The position numbers and the translations under genes are program-made. From Phyllostachys edulis (lineage: Eukaryota; Streptophyta; Magnoliopsida; Poales; Poaceae), in the NCBI GenBank assembly GCA_036346405.1, contig CM070568.1:30787072-30851071 (forward strand): a stretch of DNA of 64,000 nucleotides. The letters are read 5' to 3'. Under the pieces are notes generated by a model that saw only the letters and a program-made list of their open reading frames with translations, made no database searches and was not told where the DNA came from. Shown piece after piece: positions 59,701 through 64,000 of this stretch (positions are counted from its first letter, which is position 1; the number at the start of each line of letters is the position of its first letter).

Positions 59701-60733
59701 GACGTTGTACTGGGTAAGTTCTTAGTAAATTCGATACTGCATCAGATTACATTTGATTACGAGCTTAGCATTCGTTTGTTTCGGAAATTTTGCAACCAAG
59801 AATAAGTTGGAAGTTATGCCTCTTAAGCGTACTCTGTTAGTCGATCGCTTGGAGCGAGCTAAGTTCTATCTGGGTTGTTTAGGGGCTAAGTTGCTCATAG
59901 CTGGAGTTGAGTTTCTAGCTAACCTAGTTATTCTAGACACCCAAACCATAGATGTCATCCTTGGCATGGATTGGTTAACCAAGCACAAAGCCGTGCTAGA
60001 TTGTGGCCGAAGAGCCGTTACAATCGAGGATACCAAAGGAAACAAAGTGGAGTTTCTAGCTACCTCAGTGCGTAATGGACATCTGCTAGTCAATAGCCTG
60101 AAGACCGTCACCTTGGAAGATGTGCCCGTCGTCAAAGAATATCCAGATGTGTTCCCAGAAGAATTACCAGGAATGCCACCGGATCGTGACATCGAGTTTG
60201 TCATCGATCTAGTGCCAGGAACAGCCCCCATCTCGAAGAGATCCTACCGGATGCCAGTCGATGAGTTGGTGGAGATGAAGAAGCAAATAGAAGAACTTTT
60301 GGAGAAAGGTTTTGTGAGACCTAGTTCGTCGCCATGGGGAGCGCCCGTTTTGTTCGTCAAAAAGAAGGATGGAAGCATGCGAATGTGCATCGACTACCGG
60401 TCTCTTAATGAAGTCACTATCAAGAATAAGTACCCATTGCCGGGATAGATGATCTGTTTGACCCGGATGAAAGGAGCCGGAGTGTTCTCGAAGATCGATC
60501 TGCGATCAGGTTACCATCAGTTGAAGATTTGTCCCAAGGATGTACCTAAGACCGCTTTCTCAACACGGTACGGGCATTATGAGTTCTTAGTCATGTCCTT
60601 TGGTTTGACTAATGCCCCTGCCTACTTCATGAACATGATGAATAAGGTATTCATGGAATATTTGGACAAGTTTGTAGTTGTATTCATCGATGATATTTTG
60701 GTTTACTCCAAGTCGGAAGAAGAACATCTTTGA
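59701..60733 (+). pseudogene. Gypsy protease and reverse transcriptase
   Basis: The frame 59753-60448 covers the end of protease (IDVILGMDWL) and the first half of reverse transcriptase (GFVRPSSSPWGAPVLFVKKK; CIDYRSLNE). The catalytic FIDDILVYS lies at about 60685-60711 in the next frame (60449-60733). The two are offset by an indel near 60443-60465, where the other copy reads gatcagatg and this one gacccggatg. The protease DSGA site near 59750 is altered. Residues needed for polymerisation are otherwise present. Confidence 0.85.
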
Positions 60734-61857
60734 GCATTTGAGATTAATCCTAGAGAAACTTCGAGAGAGCATCGGTTGTATGCTAAGTTTAGTAAGTGTG
60801 ATTTACGGAAAAAGGAAGTGGATTTTCTTGGTCATGTGATGGCAATTTGCGGAGTGGCGATTGTCCCCGAAGAAGGTTAAGCGATATTACATTGGGAACG
60901 ACCCAAGATCTGTCACTCAAATTTCGATTTCTTGGGATTAGCGAGGATATTATCGCCGTTTCATTGAAGGATTCTCATCGATTGCTAAACCTTTTACACA
61001 ATTGTTGAAGAAAGAGAAAAAGTTTACTTGGACCCCAGCTTGTGAAGAAAGTTTTCAAGAAGTGAAGAAGCGTTTGACTTCAGCCCCTGTGCTGATTTTG
61101 CCAGATATTCGCAAAGATTTTGATATCTATTGTGATGCTTAGCGTCAAGGATTAGGATGTGTCTGATGCAAGAGGGAAGAGCGATCGCTTATCGCCAAAG
61201 CGATTAAGGCCTCATGAAGAGAATTATCCTACCCATGATGCGGAATTAGGCTGCGATAGTGCATGCTTTGAAGATTTGGCGTCATTACCTCATCCATGTC
61301 GCTGCGAGATATACACGGATCATAAGAGCTTGAAATACATTTTTACTCGATCGGATCTGAATATGAGATGAGAAGATGGCTAGAATTGATAAAGGATTAT
61401 AATGTTGGAATCCATTACCATCTGGTAAAGCCAATGTAGATTCCGATGCTTTGGCCGTGAAACCCTTTGCAATGCTTTGGAAGTGGAAGAGCCTTGTCTT
61501 GAGAACTTCAAGAGGAATTCGAAGCTAAGACTAGAAGTAGTATCGGAGGATTTGTAGCCAATCTGGAAGTGCGGTCTACTTTGGAGAAGCGATTCGCGAG
61601 GCTCGGCCTAAAGATTGAATTCTCGACATCAAGAAGAAGATGATGAAGGGAAGTTCAAGGACTTCACGGTGGATGATCGAGGACATCTTGTGGATCAATG
61701 GGCGTATCGTGTTCAGATATTGATGGATTGAGGCGACTAATTCGAAGGAGGCCCATGACTCAAAGTATTCGATTCACCTGGTAGTACTAAGATGTATCGG
61801 GATGTTAAGAATAAGTTTTGGTGGCGAATTTGAAGCGGACGTCGCGAGTTCGTTGCC
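60734..61857 (+). pseudogene. Gypsy RNase H and integrase zinc finger (frame-broken)
   Basis: RT thumb, RNase H (FDIYCDA, then EENYPTHDAELG, EIYTDHKSLKYIFT) and the linker to the integrase zinc finger (EAHDSKYSIH) can be followed against 22860-23968. No frame stays open for more than about 90 codons. Confidence 0.75.
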
Positions 61858-62433
61858 TTGTGCGGCGTGTGTCGAAAGTCAAAGCGAGAACATCGAGGCA
61901 GCAGTCTGCTGCAACCCTTGAAGATTCCAGAGTGGAAGTGGGAAGAAATCGGAATGGATTTCATTACCGGTTTACCCAAGACTCAATCCGGTTATGATTC
62001 GATTTGGGTAATAGTGGATCGTCTAACTAAAGTTGCCCATTTCTTGCCAGTCAAGACCACGTACTCAGGAGATCGTCTAGCAGAGCTATATATGTCAAAG
62101 GTTGTCAGTTTGCATGGGATACCTAAGAAGATAGTGTCAGATCGAGGATCTCAGTTCACCTCCCGATTTTGGCAAAGTTTACACGAAGCCCTAGGGACTC
62201 ACCTGAATTTCAGTACTGCGTATCATCCTCAGACAGATGGACAGACTGAAAGGGTTAATCAGATATTGGAGGATATGTTGAGAGCATGTGCGCTAGCAAA
62301 TGCTACCCGTTGGGATAAGAGTTTACCATATGCAGAATTCTCGTACAACAACAGTTATCAAGCTAGTCTGCAAATGTCACCATTTGAAGCTTTATATGGT
62401 CGTGCCTGTAGAACCCCGTTAAATTGGATGTAA
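61858..62433 (+). CDS. Gypsy integrase core
   Basis: An open 191-residue stretch with the complete catalytic triad: D in EIGMDFITGLP, D in KIVSDRGSQFTSRFW, E in HPQTDGQTERVNQILEDML. Integrase inserts the cDNA copy into chromatin. This segment has normal CAG and CTG content, unlike the sequence on both sides. It is part of the pol polyprotein, not a separate gene. Confidence 0.85.
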   Translation: MCGVCRKSKREHRGSSLLQPLKIPEWKWEEIGMDFITGLPKTQSGYDSIWVIVDRLTKVAHFLPVKTTYSGDRLAELYMSKVVSLHGIPKKIVSDRGSQFTSRFWQSLHEALGTHLNFSTAYHPQTDGQTERVNQILEDMLRACALANATRWDKSLPYAEFSYNNSYQASLQMSPFEALYGRACRTPLNWM

Positions 62434-62934
62434 ACAATTTGAGCGTCGATCTTTGGTCCAGATATTATTCAAGAAGCAGAAGAGCAAGTGTCCATGATCA
62501 GAGAGAGGCAGAAGAGTTATCCGACAATCGTCGTCGTGATCTCGATTTTGAGCGAGAGGACTTTGTGTATCTTGATTCGCCCCTCGAGAGGTGTGAAAAG
62601 GTTCCATGCCAAAGGGAAACTCGCCCCTCGGTATGTTGGTCCGTTCAAGATTTTGGATTGTCGTGGAGAAGTAGCTTATCGCTTGGGAGCCGCCGCAATC
62701 GCTAGCGAGTACACGATGTCTTTCACGTCTCACGGTGAAGAAGTGTCTTCGTGTGCGGAAGAACAAGCCCGTTGGAGTCAATTGAGCGAAGGAAGACCTC
62801 ACCTACAAAGAGCAAACGGTCAAGATTACGGATGTCGCATGAGCGTCGGACGAAGCAAGGCGGTTCGTTTTTGCAAAGTTGATGGAGCCACCACTCGGAA
62901 GGTGAAACAACGTGGGAGCATGAAGAAGAGTTAA
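62434..62934 (+). pseudogene. Integrase C-terminus and chromodomain-like tail
   Basis: Includes a GKLAPRYVGPFKILD segment (GPY/F-type module, about 62615-62660). Near 62860-62950 the frames give FCKV, TTRKVKQRGSMKK and, in a shifted frame, WSHHSE, the tail seen in Tekay-type chromoviruses. The chromodomain is thought to steer integration to heterochromatin. It is frame-broken as written. Confidence 0.65.
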
Positions 62935-63001
62935 AAGCCGAGTTCATGACCTTTTCTCGATTAGCCTGAATCTCGGTCGAGATTCCTTTAAGGGGGAGGT
63001 T

Positions 63002-64000
63002 TGTAACATCCCAATTTTAGAGCTTTCAAAAATCTTTTAAATAAGTTGTAGTGGGAAAATTCACCATTTGGATTTATTTGATTTTAATTTAAAAGCTTAA
63101 TATTGGACTTTGAGTAACAAAACGATTTAATATGATTAAAGTCAACATGAACAATGGTCAAAACTATTTTATTTGGATTCTATGAGCTTGGATATATTTT
63201 CTAGAATTTTCGGAATTTTTCCAAGTTCATTTGCTATTTTCTATTGCTTATTGAATTTACGCTATTTTCTTAAAAAAAAAAAAAGTAGTTAAATCTCCAA
63301 ATAGTGGTGGGCGAATCTCTCGCCCAACTCCTTTCATGGCGCCCCACCCACTCGGCCCACCCATTTCTCGCCGTTGGATCAGACTAGACGCTCGAGATCT
63401 CGCTTGCACGCGCGACTCGCTCTCTCTCTCGGCGTGGGGCGGCTGCGAGGTCGTCGTCTCCGACCAGTCTCCTCCTCGCTGGCGCCGCGTCGCCATTGCG
63501 CTGCTGGCTCCGTCCAAACAATATCGCAACTTGACCCGATTTTGTGCGCGGATGATCGCTTCTAGAAGCCCTATCCTCCCCGGACTCGTTCAAACAAAAT
63601 TGAAATTCAAATTCCGCCTCTATCTCCTTTATCTCCGCGAGCCCTTCTCGGGTGGTTTCAACCTCCGCCGCCGGCACGTCGCTCCGAGGCCGCCTAGACC
63701 CTATAAGTAGCACCTCGAGGATCGCCGCAGCCCCCTTTCCAAAAACCCCAAACCAATTGCCCCTCTCGAGCCCTTGCGCCGCCGCAATCGGAGTTTTGGG
63801 CGCCGGTCACCGGAACCCTAAAACTCCGATCCTCTCGCCGTCGGTGACGCATTGCCTCCGGGGAGTGCACCGTTGCCTTCCTCGCCTTCAGAGCTACCCC
63901 GAGAAACCCTCGCCGTCACCGGAGCCACATCGGAGCGCCCGCCCGACAAAACCCGAAGCTCTTCGCCGCTTGAACCTCGCCGCCGGCCACCACCGTCACC
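63002..64000 (+). repeat. 3' LTR (first 1.0 kb)
   Basis: Aligns from its first base with 54371-55350 but carries many single-base differences and indels against it. It is cut by the window end. Confidence 0.9.

Larger units (their letters stand above)
54371..64000 (+). mobile_element. Chromodomain Ty3-gypsy retrotransposon (Tekay/Del-like), 3' LTR cut by window end
   Basis: 5' LTR 54371-57296 starts TGTAACATCC, and the 3' LTR starts with the same bases at 63002 after a polypurine tract (tttaagggggaggt). Between them: primer site (57298), a 1.2-kb leader, gag (58522), protease, reverse transcriptase, RNase H, integrase and a C-terminal chromodomain-like tail. Left flank is GTACG; the right flank is outside. 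The family resembles rice RIRE3/RIRE8-type elements (inference). Many one-base indels interrupt gag, RNase H and the C-terminus but not the protease-RT or integrase cores. I attribute most of these to sequence error at CAG/CTG (see findings). Confidence 0.88.

Noticed and set aside
58740..61860. Gypsy frameshifts as evidence of an ancient, degenerated element
   Set aside because: Breaks coincide with CAG/CTG sites and spare two clean patches; sequence error is the better explanation.

Overview
This is plant nuclear DNA from a grass, most likely rice (Oryza). The evidence is intron-bearing plant genes with GC-rich exons, and grass-type CACTA, Mutator-like (MULE), hAT, Tourist, Ty1-copia and Ty3-gypsy elements. 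The species is inferred. No bacterial-style operon, CRISPR array, rRNA or tRNA gene was seen.

Two host genes look intact. (1) A heptahelical protein (HHP, adiponectin-receptor/PAQR family) lies on the + strand with three coding exons (8483-8802, 8916-9207, 17591-18232), 417 codons in all. Its second intron is 8.4 kb. (2) A polyol/monosaccharide transporter of the major facilitator superfamily lies on the - strand with three exons (42249-42399, 41684-42030, 39801-40814), 503 codons. Both join in frame at canonical GT/AG sites and keep their family motifs.

Nearly everything else is transposon-derived. 1-6640: hAT transposase remnant, plant-mobile-domain gene remnant, a reversed piece of a long gypsy LTR, and a small non-autonomous LTR element. 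10330-17524: a MULE inside the HHP intron, itself split by a CACTA element (11811-15680) that carries a captured F-box/MYND-type gene copy and a 276-bp foldback. 20690-25780: decayed chromovirus-type gypsy pol next to the 3' end of a copia element. 26853-33887: a 7-kb CACTA element (TTG target duplication) carrying two copies of exons resembling a CHD1-type chromodomain gene. 34843-37882: a short copia element with both LTRs and one open gag-protease frame. 45581-46608 and 48263-48664: a hAT-like element and a Tourist-like MITE. 49643-64000: stacked LTR elements, ending in a large chromodomain gypsy element whose 3' LTR runs off the window.

The two observations I rate highest are the layered nesting with captured host genes inside a functional-looking intron, and a systematic, patchy corruption of CAG/CTG triplets in the 57-63 kb gypsy element. 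That corruption looks like a sequencing or assembly artefact at CHG-methylated sites, not biology; it creates most of that element's apparent frameshifts. I found no clear new biological system. The best candidate for novelty is the foldback plus the captured genes in the HHP intron.
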